Shown here one piece after another: positions 25,701 through 39,100 of a stretch of DNA of 64,000 nt (positions are counted from its first letter, which is position 1; each line of letters begins with the position of its first letter). This DNA comes from Acanthaster planci (taxonomy: Eukaryota; Echinodermata; Asteroidea; Valvatida; Acanthasteridae), in contig NW_019091455.1 in the NCBI RefSeq assembly GCF_001949145.1, forward strand, positions 423,017-487,016. The letters are read 5' to 3'. The translations under genes were made by a program, and so were the position numbers. A model generated the notes under the pieces. That model was not told where the DNA came from. It did not search any database and saw only the letters and a list, made by a program, of their open reading frames with translations.

Positions 25701-28700
25701 GTACATAGTACGGAGATAATTTAAACTCAACGGTATCAAAACATTTGACAAGTTTGAAAGAATTTATAAAGTATGGCCTTGAAAGATTAACCCTAAAAGA
25801 GGCTAGGGGATTCCCCTTCAACATTTTTTCGATATCACCATAGTACATTTTTTCACAAGCCGAGCCGTTCGGAGTTTCTTCAGTAACTTTGGTAGTCATT
25901 TTGACGCCAGTTTTGTGAAAATTGAACATACTGGCTGTGAGATGGACGACAATTATGGGGCTCTTTTAGGGTTTAAAGAAATGTTGACAAAATGGAAAGT
26001 TCACAGAGGTCACACTGGGGAAACGGTTTGCAGGCATGCAGAATTAGTCATACTTTTGAATATTCCAGAATCTGCATTATTTCAACTAGCAGAGAAATTT
26101 CTTGTCTTCCAGTCAGGATTATTGTGTAGGGTACCAATTTTTTCCCTCTCCCGTCGGAAATAAAGAGTTATTTGCTGACTCTATTCTGTTTACTTTTAAA
26201 GCACGGCAACTATGGGCGTACAGCTGTCATCAGGCAACTTGAAAGAAATCAAAGCCTGGTAAGTCGTATAAACTTCTTGTCAAGTCAAGCTCCTCTACTA
26301 TGCATGTAGTTACCCGGCCTTTGCCCAGTTAACTTTGCAGACTGGTACTGAGGTATGCTAGTGTACAAGAGCTTGTGTAGTATGTTAAAGTTACCAGACC
26401 CTCTGAATGGCATGACTTTATCATTGGTTCAAACATTTTCTTATGTGCCAAGGTGGAAAAGTGTGTTCAGCAGTGCATGAGCTATGATTGCTGGGACGAA
26501 AAGTCCCCAGAGGTTGGCCGAGTCACAGAGATGTTGGACAAGCACTCGCTAGGTGAGTGGTTGCGATTGCCTTAGTAAACCCCGGATGCCTTAGTCCAAA
26601 CCTGGATTGTCAACGACTTCACGGCTGATATTTCAGCCTGGCGATCCTCTAAGTTTGGTCATCACAGGCCGTGTTTAACAACTTCCCAGCAAGCTTTCAA
26701 ATATGGTCGAAAGTGCAGACATTTAGGTGCTACCTACTTTTTCATTCAGTAATGTTTCATCCTGCACTAAATCCTCTTGTTGAAAAAGTTCTTAGGAACA
26801 CACAGCGCACAGTAGCATAATATGGATTTGATTCCAGCTCAACACACCTTGAAAATGCATAAAAGGTTGACATCCAAAGCAGTAAGTGACTACAGTCCAT
26901 CCTGATTTGCTTGATTTGTTTTATTCTGACGTTGGCCAGGTTCATCTCACCGCACACGATACACAGAGAAAGAAGTTAATTACCTGCACCTGCATCACTC
27001 CATTAGCTTGCTGGGTTGTCTGCTCATGTACATCGACGGCTACAAGCTGTTTCCTATCAACATCAGGGATGGAGATGGTAAGAAACAACAGAAAGATCGC
27101 TGAGTCGCATCGTGCCTGTCGGCTTCTGACGTCGGGGTTGGCTCAGTAAACCTAAGAAGTAGGCTTTCCAGTCCACGTGTATGTCTACATACACGTGGTG
27201 TAAGGTCCAAGCTAGGTCGGTGACCAGATATCAACTTTTGCTCCATTTCACCTGGTAATTAATGTGCAAACTTGATCTTGTTCACCAGACAAAATTGACC
27301 CGTGGTGGATTAAAGGTAACTACAAGAACATGTCCAACGAGAATGGAAAAGTGTGGCTGGAGTGCTTCCATTTAATGATAAAGGCTGTTGTCTTGCTTGG
27401 TTGTTCTTGATAAGGATAGTGTCAGTAATGTGATACAGTCTTCATTCTTGTCTCGATTACAGTCAGTGTGACAGAACTGTTGGTGTCGTTTGTCCGCATC
27501 ATCACGGAACGAGAGGAACCAACTCTGAAATCTCAAGAGCAAAGTAAGTCTCATACCAAATTTCATGATTTGTCTTTATGCAGCAATTCCTCGTAGAGTG
27601 AATCATTTTGGTACTCAAGCCAACATGACGTTTACTTGCACGGAGCGTCTAAAAACAGCAGGATTGAAAAGTAACATTTCTCTTGTGGTATTCCCCATAA
27701 GGTGTTACTATTTTCAGTGATGACTGGAACCACGCGGAGGAGGTGTTATCCTGATAGGCTGATCTTGTTTAATTATATTAAAGTAACTCGTCTGTCTTTC
27801 TTAACTCTTGTCACGCATCTCTTGGGCCGTCGTCTCTGTCTCAGGCTTCGTTCCCAAAACCAGTCCCTGATTGTGGGCCTGAAGCGTTTAAAGTACATCG
27901 GATTACTGTAATTTTTGGCTTTCTTACATCTTATTTGATGTTCTGTGGCACTATTAGACTCCTTACTGCGCTTACAACTTCAAAGTCAGCTAGTAAAAAT
28001 CAGTTGAAGCCTGAGACGGAGCCAAAGTTGAGTATTGGAAAACGGCCTTGAAGTGCACACATACACAAGTAACATATAGTTGAAATGCTGATGTCTTAAA
28101 ATGAAGGAGTTATTTGGGTGTATCAGTGTGCATGGCAGGGAGTAATTGAAAGGAAAAAAAAAGTTTGTTTCTAAAAATCACAGTCATGTCTCATGTCTTC
28201 GTTCTCACACTTCCCTCTGCCAATCACGTCCACAGACGGTTTTGATCTAGCCTCCCTGGTGACGGACATCCTGAAGTTTTTATGCTTCACCAAGTCCAGT
28301 TGCTCTCGCTGTCTGTGCAAGGATGCCATCGTGTCAGAGCTTCTCCGGCCTGTCCAGCTGTGGCTGACGCGGAATAAGGTAATGGGGCAAGTTAGTCGTC
28401 AAGAATATTCCAGTCTCAGTAGGAGCAGTACAACATACAGTGCGCCCCCAAGGGTTTCCCTCACGGTCGATCGTCTCGCGTGTTTCCTTACCGCAGGCGA
28501 ATGCCCACAAACGTGAATTCAGTCAGACCGTTGTAAGTACCTTTGTCGATGGTTTGTTTGTGCAGGCATGCAGTGATGCCCGGATGCTGCACATCGCCGA
28601 TGTCCTGTCTACCCTGGCATCGTGGGACGTCGGACGGAAGCTCCTCTTGCATGGAGAAAAAGGCAGCTGCTTCAAAGAAAATAGGTGAAAGAGGCTGACA

Positions 28701-29183
28701 TTGGCCACAGTGATAACTGGTATCAGAAGTGATTGGTGATTATCGCAAAAGCATTCAACATCGAACTCTAATGATCCAGAAGTCTAGCGCCAACAAGAAC
28801 GAAAGCCCCGGTAAAGAAGTTACAGGATTAATTTGACTGAATGTTGAACAACTGAAATGTGACAGGAGGTTTTCTCGTCGAAAAACACCCACACGGTTGG
28901 AACGGTTCATCGAACACGTGAGAAACCTGCAAGCTTCAGGAGTAGAATTGATTTCAGTATTGGTTGACCTTCCTTTTTCAGTTCCGCACCGATTCACGCC
29001 ATCGCCGAGTTCACCAAGCAGGCCCTGGACGGCAAGTTATCGTCCAGTCTCAGTAGGCAGCCGTCGCGCAGCGTGACGGGGGCCTTCCTGCATGTTTGTA
29101 GGCAGTTGTACAGCACCTGTGAGGGCCTGCTAGTCCTCAGTCGGTACGCTCTGCACCAGCAAATCGCCAACTGTTGGAGACAG
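19737..29183 (+). CDS. TBC1D32: TBC1D32 / broad-minded, 5' part (exons 1-17, 660 codons)
   Basis: Protein broad-minded binds the CDK20 kinase and is needed for cilium structure and Hedgehog signalling in vertebrates. Exons: 19737-19888 (ATG), 20303-20458, 20977-21190, 21961-22035, 22701-22826, 23513-23591, 24183-24286, 24605-24666, 25279-25423, 26202-26258, 26453-26552, 26940-27077, 27289-27315, 27463-27543, 28236-28378, 28566-28684, 28982-29183. All have AG/GT borders and the lengths sum to 1980 nt, an exact 660 codons. Family matches recalled from the human protein include HLEETDDNFH and YELVKYIRGRI near the N-terminus, SLDSSFNQ, ALVDPRASWFRKWM, GYKLFPI, MLHIADVLSTLAS and CRQLYSTCEGL, in the same order. 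The first ATG follows a good acceptor (tttttgccag at 19722), so a non-coding 5' exon probably exists upstream. This part is helical-repeat-like and has no catalytic motif. The exon after 29183 is cut by the assembly gap. Confidence 0.92.
22195..22240. repeat. Small hairpin in a dispersed-repeat-like stretch, TBC1D32 intron
   Basis: gcttacag at 22195 pairs with ctgtaagc at 22233-22240, and inside it ctccacg pairs with cgtggag. The surrounding gggcccaatttcacgg...ggtta stretch (about 22150-22400) resembles interspersed repeat sequence, but no second copy is in the window. Confidence 0.4.
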
Positions 29184-29319
29184 GTAAATGTCTGTAGCAG
29201 GAAGTAGGCTGTTAGATCACAGCTCTATTGTATCGTATGGCACTGCACATTCAAATGGTCCTCAAATTTAATATCTTAACTTAATCCTGGCCTCTAATTG
29301 GGTATATCACCAAGCAGAT

Positions 29320-29449
29320 GATACCGTTGTTTTGGCCGTGGTTTAGTGTCAGGCACTCTCCAAGCTGATACCGTTGTTTTGTCCGTGGTTTAGTGTCAGG
29401 CACTCTCCAGGCTGATACCGTTGTTTTGTCCGTGGTTTAGTGTAAGGCA
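29320..29449. repeat. 47 bp tandem repeat running into the assembly gap
   Basis: Units start at 29320, 29367 and 29414 with gataccgttgttttg and continue ccgtggtttagtgtcaggc. The third unit is cut by the run of n. The array is in a TBC1D32 intron and probably continues into the gap. Confidence 0.9.
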
Positions 29450-30141
29450 NNNNNNNNNNNNNNNNNNNNNNNNNNNNNNNNNNNNNNNNNNNNNNNNNNN
29501 NNNNNNNNNNNNNNNNNNNNNNNNNNNNNNNNNNNNNNNNNNNNNNNNNNNNNNNNNNNNNNNNNNNNNNNNNNNNNNNNNNNNNNNNNNNNNNNNNNNN
29601 NNNNNNNNNNNNNNNNNNNNNNNNNNNNNNNNNNNNNNNNNNNNNNNNNNNNNNNNNNNNNNNNNNNNNNNNNNNNNNNNNNNNNNNNNNNNNNNNNNNN
29701 NNNNNNNNNNNNNNNNNNNNNNNNNNNNNNNNNNNNNNNNNNNNNNNNNNNNNNNNNNNNNNNNNNNNNNNNNNNNNNNNNNNNNNNNNNNNNNNNNNNN
29801 NNNNNNNNNNNNNNNNNNNNNNNNNNNNNNNNNNNNNNNNNNNNNNNNNNNNNNNNNNNNNNNNNNNNNNNNNNNNNNNNNNNNNNNNNNNNNNNNNNNN
29901 NNNNNNNNNNNNNNNNNNNNNNNNNNNNNNNNNNNNNNNNNNNNNNNNNNNNNNNNNNNNNNNNNNNNNNNNNNNNNNNNNNNNNNNNNNNNNNNNNNNN
30001 NNNNNNNNNNNNNNNNNNNNNNNNNNNNNNNNNNNNNNNNNNNNNNNNNNNNNNNNNNNNNNNNNNNNNNNNNNNNNNNNNNNNNNNNNNNNNNNNNNNN
30101 NNNNNNNNNNNNNNNNNNNNNNNNNNNNNNNNNNNNNNNNN
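29450..30141. other. Assembly gap (692 n) inside TBC1D32
   Basis: Run of n beginning inside the 47 bp array and ending inside a coding exon, so the start of that exon is missing. Confidence 0.99.
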
Positions 30142-33100
30142 GTGGGCGGACCCGGCAAGAAGGCGGGAGGCAAGACGCAGGAGGCCGACGCCCTACAGGC
30201 CTGGGAACGGACCCTGATTGATAACCTGCTCAACTTTGCCACTACCCCCAAGGTAGATGCCCTGAGCTGTCCGCTTTGTACATGGAAATAATGTTTTGAA
30301 ATCATTGCCACTTCCTTTTGAATTCCATTGGGCAAGATTTGTTCGAGGGTTTCTTCTCAAGTCACTCTTAGGACTTCCGGCTCGTTTCGTTTGGTTGGGT
30401 CTCATCTGTGGGTATTGTCGGCTCAGAGGAGGAACCTGTACATGGCCCCATTTGTTATACTCACAATAGCCAGGCAAGTATTAACCATGGCACCAGACTT
30501 CATCTTGTGTGCTGTACGTGTGAGGTTTCAAAACGAAGAGCTGATTTTGCTGTCTCTAAGGCAGTTAAAACGAAATTCCCATGAAAATTTGTGGGATCCT
30601 GTCATGTGAGGCAGTGAATTCTGACTAGGCAAGAATGGAGCTTCAACCTGATTGGAAAACTAATGCTTCCTTGTTCCCAGGGCCTTCACTTGCTGCAGCA
30701 AACCGGAGCTATCAACGAGTGCATAGCCTACATGTACAACCGATCAGCTAAAAAACTCCAGGTAAATATCCCAGAATTCTTTTACAACATGTGTAAGGGC
30801 AAAACCTTTTATTTAAAAACCTCAGAATTCTTGGCATCCCAATTCTGTCGTTTGTTCTGACTGTATATTTGTCAAACTGAGCAGTTTTGGAAAACGGACC
30901 TCCACGTAGGGGGCACATTCAATAACACAAGATTATGCACACTATCAAATATGAAGATATAAATGATATTCCATTATCGCAATACTGTACTGCTGAATGC
31001 ACTACAGAGTGCTGCAATGTTGTTCAATGTCCTTGGAGCGAATACAGAAAAGAACTCACTGTCAGGAGGAATGATGGCCTCTGAAGACCTTATAGTGGTA
31101 ATCCTTGAATGCAGAGTTGTTAGAACAGTTGTGGGGGACATTATCAGCAATATGGCCATTGAAGTACACCATACGTGCATACATTGATGTGAATGCTACC
31201 GTTGACCAAATACACCATTGCCAATTAAATCTTTTGTTTTGCTGCGTGCAACCTCTGGGAGGCCATACTGTTCAGGATCTTGCCAAGAAACAAAACATGA
31301 CTCAAAGGCATTACTGGTCTGAAGAGTAAATTTAAGTTATTTATTGATTGTTTCTAAGTGGTTAGAATGCCTGAGACCTAAATGTCGTTCTTGTTGGTTT
31401 TTCTCCGTTTTATATTTTAGTACGTACACATTCAAATGACAGCTTTAGTCAGAGTAACCTTTTTGGGCGTCCATTTTTTTAGGTCAGCAAAACAGAGAAG
31501 TTTGGCTATGGCAGCATGGTGACTCAAGTGGCTGCCACAGCACCAGGCATTGTGGCCCTGCAGAGAACAGGTACCAGACCTTTCCAAAAGCTCTTTTCAC
31601 ATTTCATCACATGTCTTTGTAGTAGCTGCAGCAGATATTGCAACAGATTTTTAAGGAGCAATATGGGCGATTCACAATAGTGCGCCACCAAGAGTTTGCA
31701 ACGCGTTGGCCAATCATAACGCACGAAATTTGTCTACCCTTTCCAATCGCGCATTGGGTCGACAAATTTCGCGCATTGTGATTGGCCAACGCGTTGCAAA
31801 CTCTTGGTGGCGCACTATTGTGAATCGCCCGTATTCCATTACAAAATATACTTGGCCCATTATGCTTTTAAGTAACTTGTTAAATATTTCCAAATAGGTC
31901 ATTTGGGAGACATTTTGTGGTAAATTTTTCAACATTAGGGAGACATCGGTCATTAGGGCGACATTTCAATGTCTTTCTAATGCTCCCTAATGCATTTTGA
32001 GAGATGATAGATTAGGGTCTAAAAGGAAAACATGCAAAGTTTGGTTAAGATCGGATTAGGGAATATTGAATTATGGGACGGTAAAGTTTGAAAATTTTTG
32101 TGCACGTTCCTACGGGAATGTCTCCCAAGTGACCCATTTTCGGTAATAATAATTTATGTTTGTATCTTTTGCAGCCTACTCACTGGATGTTTTCACAAGT
32201 TGATTTCTGGTTCCCAAAGAAGATTTAATAAATTCCGTCCATTTTCCCTCACAGTGCAGCTCACAATCGTTAACTCTAAATTCAATTCTTATCAAAGTTG
32301 TGTAGGTTTCAACATGTTTTTGGATGTCCATTTGGGAAATCTCATCCACGCTATTTCTCTGTGTTGATTATGAGTCATTCCATGCATTCTGCTCTGTCGA
32401 AAGACACAGATTGTTTAGTATTGAGCGGGGTTAATTTATTTTTGAATATTTTTGATGGGCTTAGTGTTTCCGTGTGTTTGTGCCCAGGTTTCATCCAAGC
32501 TGTGGTCCACGGTCTGTGGTCAGTGCTGGAGTGCGGCAGTGATGGTCAGCCTATGATCAGACCCAACCCCATCCCAGTCGAGCCGATTGACCGCATGGCC
32601 CACAAGGTATGGTCCAAATCCACAACACAGGAATGAGTCCCAGTGCCTATGAAGGCTCTCTGTCCTCAAGATCTGTCGAACATGTTCCAAACTTTCCTCA
32701 GAATTAATAAAAAAAGGGTCGTGCTTAAATGATGGGTTTTTTAAAAACGCTTGCCCTCCCCTGAAATTCATGTCCAGAGGTATGCCTGCTGATAATTATT
32801 CAAATTCAATGATCTTACTTGGCAAAAAAAAATCAAAGAGCAACTTTTTCTCTTGTTCCTCCTTTTTCCCATAGTTCTTTGTGCGAATGATGAACATGTT
32901 GTCAGCTTTCCCGGCAGTGTACGAGATACTAGCCAGCAATCCACTGCCACGAAAGGATGCCTACTCACTCAGGGAAGCCCCTAATGATGTGCTGGTTAGT
33001 CACTGAAGCAACTTCAATTCACTGAATCCTGATTCTACCCCTATTTCACCTCCCCCCCCGAAAACAATTCCCAGTACCAATGTTGTGTTATCCCCAAAGG

Positions 33101-36100
33101 TGTGTTCCCTGATGTTGACTGTCACTGACTTTGTAAAAACCATAGAGAAAGACGACACACTTTTTTCCATTTTTGCTGTTATCTATTTTTGATTATTTAC
33201 TTAGGTATGACCATTTTGATTCATGTTTCTCTGATAGGGTGTAATTGAGCGACTCATCATGGTGGATTCAGATGCTAAGATGAACTCTCTTTTCAACTAT
33301 GAGCAGTCACACATCTTTGGGCTCCGGTAAGGCACCCAGTCACTCTTGTTGTTGAGACTGTTTAAGACCATCAGAAGACCCCACAAGACCAGCACAAGAC
33401 CTCCAGTCTGAATTCAAGACACAAACTATTCAAAGGAACTGCAACAAAAGCATTCCTTTTTCCTTGTTATCCCTGTTACTTGTGACTTGTCTTGTGACTG
33501 GTCTTTTGTGACTAGTCTTGTGTTTGGTCTTGTGTCAGGTCTTGTGTCTAGTCTTGTGTCTGGTCTAGTGACTGGTCTTGTGACTGGTCTTGTGTCTGGT
33601 TTTGTGTCTGGTCTAGTGTCTGGTCTTGTGGCCAGTCTCGCAATGGTCATGACTGCAATAATTCATCCAATAGAGGCTTGATATTTACCATACACATGCA
33701 TTTACATACTTGATGAGACTCTCATATGCCACTGATTAGATGAGTATGTGACCTGCAGAGCAATGTTACTTGGGGATAGGTGCAGGATAAAGGCAGTGGG
33801 AACATGTCTTTTTTGCCTCTTGTGCATAAATTGTTTCAACCCAAAGCTCTGAGGGCATTTTGCTTGGATTTCTCTCAAATTCTCCATTGCACAGGAACCC
33901 AGTGGTACATTTTCTGTTTAAGTTTCTTGCGGCATCATGCCCCTATCAGAAAGTCGCAGTGGCTGGTCTGCATCTTTCTCAAATCCTCTGGAGATTTTGT
34001 AGGATTTGAGAGGGTGAGAGGGAGACAGGTGGCATTGAGATTCTAGAAACCGCTACCGGGGATTCCCCACTAGGTGTTCTCCTCCCTATTTCTGTGAGAG
34101 ATGGAAAGAATGACCTCTTTTGGGTCTGTCATCAGGCTTTTGACCGTGATGACGTCGTGCCTGGATTCACTTCTTTTGCTGGAGACTCAGTACCACATTT
34201 GGGACATGTTACTGCAGGGCCAAGAGAACAACCGCAACGGGTATGTTACTAATTTGGATTTAATTTCAATTTCATTTATTTATAAATAAAGCACAAAGTT
34301 CATACAGTTGATGTTCAGATGCGCTGTATAATGAAGACATTAAGTGTGGTTGAGCGAATGGCATACAAGGGCGCGCGCCTCAGGCAGCCGTCAAACGACC
34401 CACGTCCACCTACATCTACAGAGAGGAGACAATAAGAAGCAGTTACAGTTTCTTAGGTGGGAGGAAAGGCCTGAGAGAAGAAAATTCTGGGTAAAACCTG
34501 CGGAATCAGGTAGGGACTGAAAGCCCAATCCACACGTGGACTGAGCCGGGAATCGAACCCGGGACCACAGAGGTGGAAGGCGAGGAAAGAACTACATCGC
34601 CAACCTGACTCCTGTAGGAGATAATAAGCTATTGTATATGAGCCGTGATGCAGCAAAAAAAAAGGATGTGGCGCCAAAGTAGGGTTAGAGTGACGTGACG
34701 ATAATCTGGTCATTTGTGTCTCACCATCGTCTCGATTTCACCCTTTCATTCAGAGAATCAGTCATCATGATCGACGTGTTGTCCATCGAGCGCAATCACA
34801 TCCTAGTACGGACCAACGTGATAGGAGGACCGAGCGAGCGAGCCCTGCCGCCCCATGACCTGCTGTCAGATAGCAGCAACCCTTACCCCTGGCCCCTCTT
34901 CTCTGCCTTCCCAGTGCCCAGGGATTACACCCTGAGTGTGCCTAGATCCCCCAGCATCAAGCAAGGTAAAAGTCAGGCTAAGAGACAGGGGTGGATCGTT
35001 TGCAGTCGCAAATGGACTATACATGTCAGTTACAGGTCAGATCACAGTTCAATCGCAAGCCGGTCCTAAGCCATCACAAACCAGTCCCAAGCCATCACAA
35101 ACCAGTCCCAAGCCATCACAAACCAGTCCCAAGCCATCACAAACCAGTCCCAAGCCATCACAAACCAGTCCCAAGCCAGTCCCAAGCCATCACAAACCCG
35201 TCCCAAGCCAGTCCCAAGCCATCACAAACCAGTCCCAAGCCATCACAAGTCATCATAAGTCTGTCACAAGTCGATCAGAATCAATCCAAGTTCAGTACAA
35301 GCCATGTCACTGGGGGGGCTGTCCATGCACTGTGCCTGTAGGAAGATAATTTGAAAAAAAGTTACGTGCTGTGTAACAGGTAAAAATGGCACACTATGGG
35401 GAACTCGTCAAACAACAAAAATTCTAACTCAACCAAGGATCTTTGAGGGAAAAGTCGCAGGAAACTGAATTAACCACTTCCTGCTGGGGCAGTTATCAAT
35501 GTTGATGATGCTGGGCTGGGGATATTTATCATTTTTGTTTTGTTTTCAAAAATCTTTAAAAATTCCTATCTTAATTTACTAGACACTTACAAACACGTGA
35601 AGGACTGTCTGGTGGCCCCTCTAGCCTGACAGACAAAATCTATTGATGCCCGATTCTCCATACAGAAATAAGAACAGTAAAATCTCGCCGCAGACAGAAA
35701 CCTGACTTAAGCACAAACACACATTCCATCCAGTGAGGAGGACTAGGAACAAATGAACAGTGATAGTGTCTCTGCTGGTTTGCTCTTCAAACTAAGTGGT
35801 CAGATCATGGGGGTCAAGTTATAATATCGGTAGAAGCAAGGGCCCAAGTAGATAAACAGGGGGATACACTAACAGAAAATACAGGGGAACTCTAAAACAA
35901 AAACTGTATTTGTAGAGGGGAACTACTCCTACGATAAGACACTTACAAAAAAACCCCAATTTCTAGCTCATGTTTTGTTGGCCTTTACTCACCATGTTAC
36001 AGAGAATGAACTGAGCAAGTTATTGAGCAGCAACATTCCGGTAAAGACGACGTCGGAGGCGCAGACGTGGCTGGCAAAATGCCAGAATGCCTTCATAACC

Positions 36101-39100
36101 TGCTTGTCCAAGAAACCGCAGACGGTGTCCAACAGATGTAAGATGTGGCCTATCCCTTGCCCGCTGTACTTAATAGGAAAAATCCTCTGGCAAGAGACAA
36201 ATTATGCAGCTGTGAATGTAATACTTTGGGATCACGGTTTTTTCATGCACAGTTGTCCCAACTGATTTCATTAAGAATGAATAACGTGGTATTACATTTT
36301 CTTTAATATTTATCTGGGAAAGTGTCGATCTATCTACAAAAACATTTCACAAGGTAGAAATTTTCTTTCTGAGATTTTGCAGTCCTCAAGAAAGCTGAGA
36401 GGGAGGCCATAGCAAAACTGGAAATAGTATGCTTTTTTGTTCAGCGACCTCTACAAAATCATTCACTTTTTATTCAACAACTTTGACCAATGTTTAACAA
36501 TGTGAAGCTATGAACAGAAGAATTTTAAATGGCCCGAATATAAAAAGCCAATAGGTTTTAAGATGATTTTTTCAACACATAGCACTTTTACAATCTTAGT
36601 GGTTTTTCGCAGACTTGAAAAACATGAACGTAATCAAGCACGACATCGTGGTCCTGTTTTTTTTCATCCCCAAACTAGTGCTGGCTGAATTGCTGGACCA
36701 AACCATCAGCAACCAGCTCCTCATCTCTGGGACCGAGGTGTTCCAACTGAAGCCCTGCAAAGTCTCAGACAGTGCCCTCAAGGGTCAGAAATTGCCAGCC
36801 CTGCACATGCTGGGCATCAAGCTGGCAGTCAGGTTGGTCGCCGTTTACTCTGCTAGCCATTTTTTTTTTTACAAATGTCCAGCCTTCTCTGTGGCAAAGG
36901 TTCCAGGTTCAAGCCTCTTGACTGTCAACCCCCCCTGACTTGGGCTACCTCAGCTCAATATGGGTCTAATTCTTCAAGATAATGGTCCAATGATGTAATT
37001 TGAGGAGAAATAAACATTAATTTTGCGTTGCAATTTTTGGGGACATCCCGTATATTTACAAATTATTTGTGAAATCTGTGACTGCCCGTACATCTGAAAT
37101 GTTTCAGCATCTGCTTTTTTTTTTTGAAAGATACGGCCAGCATCTGAAGTTGCTAAGCAACAGCAACGACATGACAGACAACCTGAGCCTTCTTCTGAAG
37201 ACTTGCCGCCACTACCTGGCCAGCCAGCAACGAAGTATTCACTCCAACATGCGTATCCTTCCAAGAAAGAGCGGTTTGTGTATATCGTGACACAAATTAT
37301 AGATGTCAATTATAGATGAAGTGGAGTAAAGTTCCCAGGAGAGATTTTTAATTTGTTGTTTAAAAGCATTGCTTTTTCACCGTGATGATTTCTGTTCCTT
37401 AGCCAGTCTTATTTTCAAAGGTTGCTTGGAAGGCGACTACATCGGTCACGACTGGTTTGCATCCACCATATTCCTGCTGATGGCTGGTAACCGTGACAAG
37501 GCGTGGAACCTACTACACAAGTGCTTCTCCATCTTGCCGTCGGGTTACTTGAGTATGGCTCGCCTTCATGCCTCGGTGAGCAGATGTCAGAACCTCCAAA
37601 TTACAATTGGGTTACAAATTGTAAAATGCAGTAACATTTTCTCAAAATGGCTGTAGCCTTAGCCAAAGCCATGGCCGTTAGCTGTAACCACAAAATACCT
37701 GATTTGGACTTTGCCTTAGATTGCAACATTTCCTTCCTTATGGGCTGTTCATTTGAAGCTTTTCAGGAGTTCATGTGTGACTGCTACATGGATACTGCAG
37801 AATGCACCGAGTGCATCAGACACTAGACTTTGGAATATAGTGTATTAGTGACATTTTAGACTGTGCGCCCTGGGGTCAGCACTGGCCAAAATAGACATGT
37901 ATATACGAGAACACAAAGCTCTCGACCTCAGAATTAAATGTGAGATGTCAAATTAAGAAAAAGAGCCTTTTAATAAATTGCACCCTGAAGTTCACAGAGT
38001 GCCCTCAAATACACAAAATGTGATGGACCACACCACCCCAAGCAAGGCAACACCAGTATCATTGTTCCGGCGTCCAACCGATCAACAGTTCAATATCTGT
38101 GGTGCACATCAATGCAGGTCCACATTCCCTACGAGGTTGCAGCCAGTGGCATCCATCCGGTGTCTTCGCGCACCAGTCACAACGTGGAGCTGATCCTACA
38201 GAGCGAAGTGCCTCACGTCTACTCGGCATTTCGGATGTCTGGTTACACTCCCTCCCAGGTGACAAACTAATTCAGTCCAGTCTCGGTGACAACTCCACAG
38301 GGAATCGAAGCGACCTGAGGAATTCTTGTGTTAAATTAATGACATGAATCAAGAAATCTGTTCTGTGGAGCATGAGGTCCATTATCAACTTCAAAAGCTT
38401 ACCCTGTTTTAATAAGTTGTTCTTTTTGAAAGGTCCTCCACTTACTGAGTACGTTTCAGTGTAAATTACCTGACTGTTTTCAGTTTGCAAGTTTTGTACG
38501 TGCACGGTGAGTACCACTAGTACAGAAAGGCTTTTAACATCGGTTTCTACACAAGATGAAGAAAATCGCTTTATAATGTCTGCTGTGTTACATTAAAAGG
38601 GCAAACGTGTCGCCTTCGACCCACATTCATACGTCAAGACCCCGCCCCCAACTCCATCCCACTCCTCTCCCAAGAAGCAAGTTGGATTCTGTTGTTTCAT
38701 GATGATGTACGAATGCATTGTTTGACCCCCCCTCACCTCTGATCCAGATTTGTCAGCAGTGGCTGCGGCAGTGTTTCTGGAACTACCTGGACTGGCCTGA
38801 CATCAGTCACTACATCGCGCTGTGTATCGTCATGGGGGCAGACTACCAGGTGTACATGTGTGTGGCTGTGCTGATGTTCTTGCAGCATAAGATCCTGCTG
38901 CACACTCAGAGACAGGAGCTGCAGGTCTTCTTGAAGGTGAGCCTACTTGGCCGAGAGCCGAGTCGTCTTTGAGTTAATTGCTAGTCGGGTACATGATAAA
39001 ATTGCAATTGTCGCAGGTGAGATCACAAGTCAACCACAAGTTAGTTCCAGAGTCAGTCACAAGCCAATCACAGGTCCATCACAAGTCAGTGGAGAGTCAG

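Noticed and set aside
25612-26163. Two frames of 82-105 codons on opposite strands inside a TBC1D32 intron
   Set aside because: No recognised domain, AT-rich composition, and no second exon.
31524-31953. Frames containing NHNARNLST, also seen near 51.2 kb
   Set aside because: They are read through the 176 bp MITE hairpin and are not a gene.
34936-35349. Open frames rich in KPSQTSP
   Set aside because: They come from the 21 bp minisatellite in an intron. The true exon ends at 34965 and its own frame stops at 35069.
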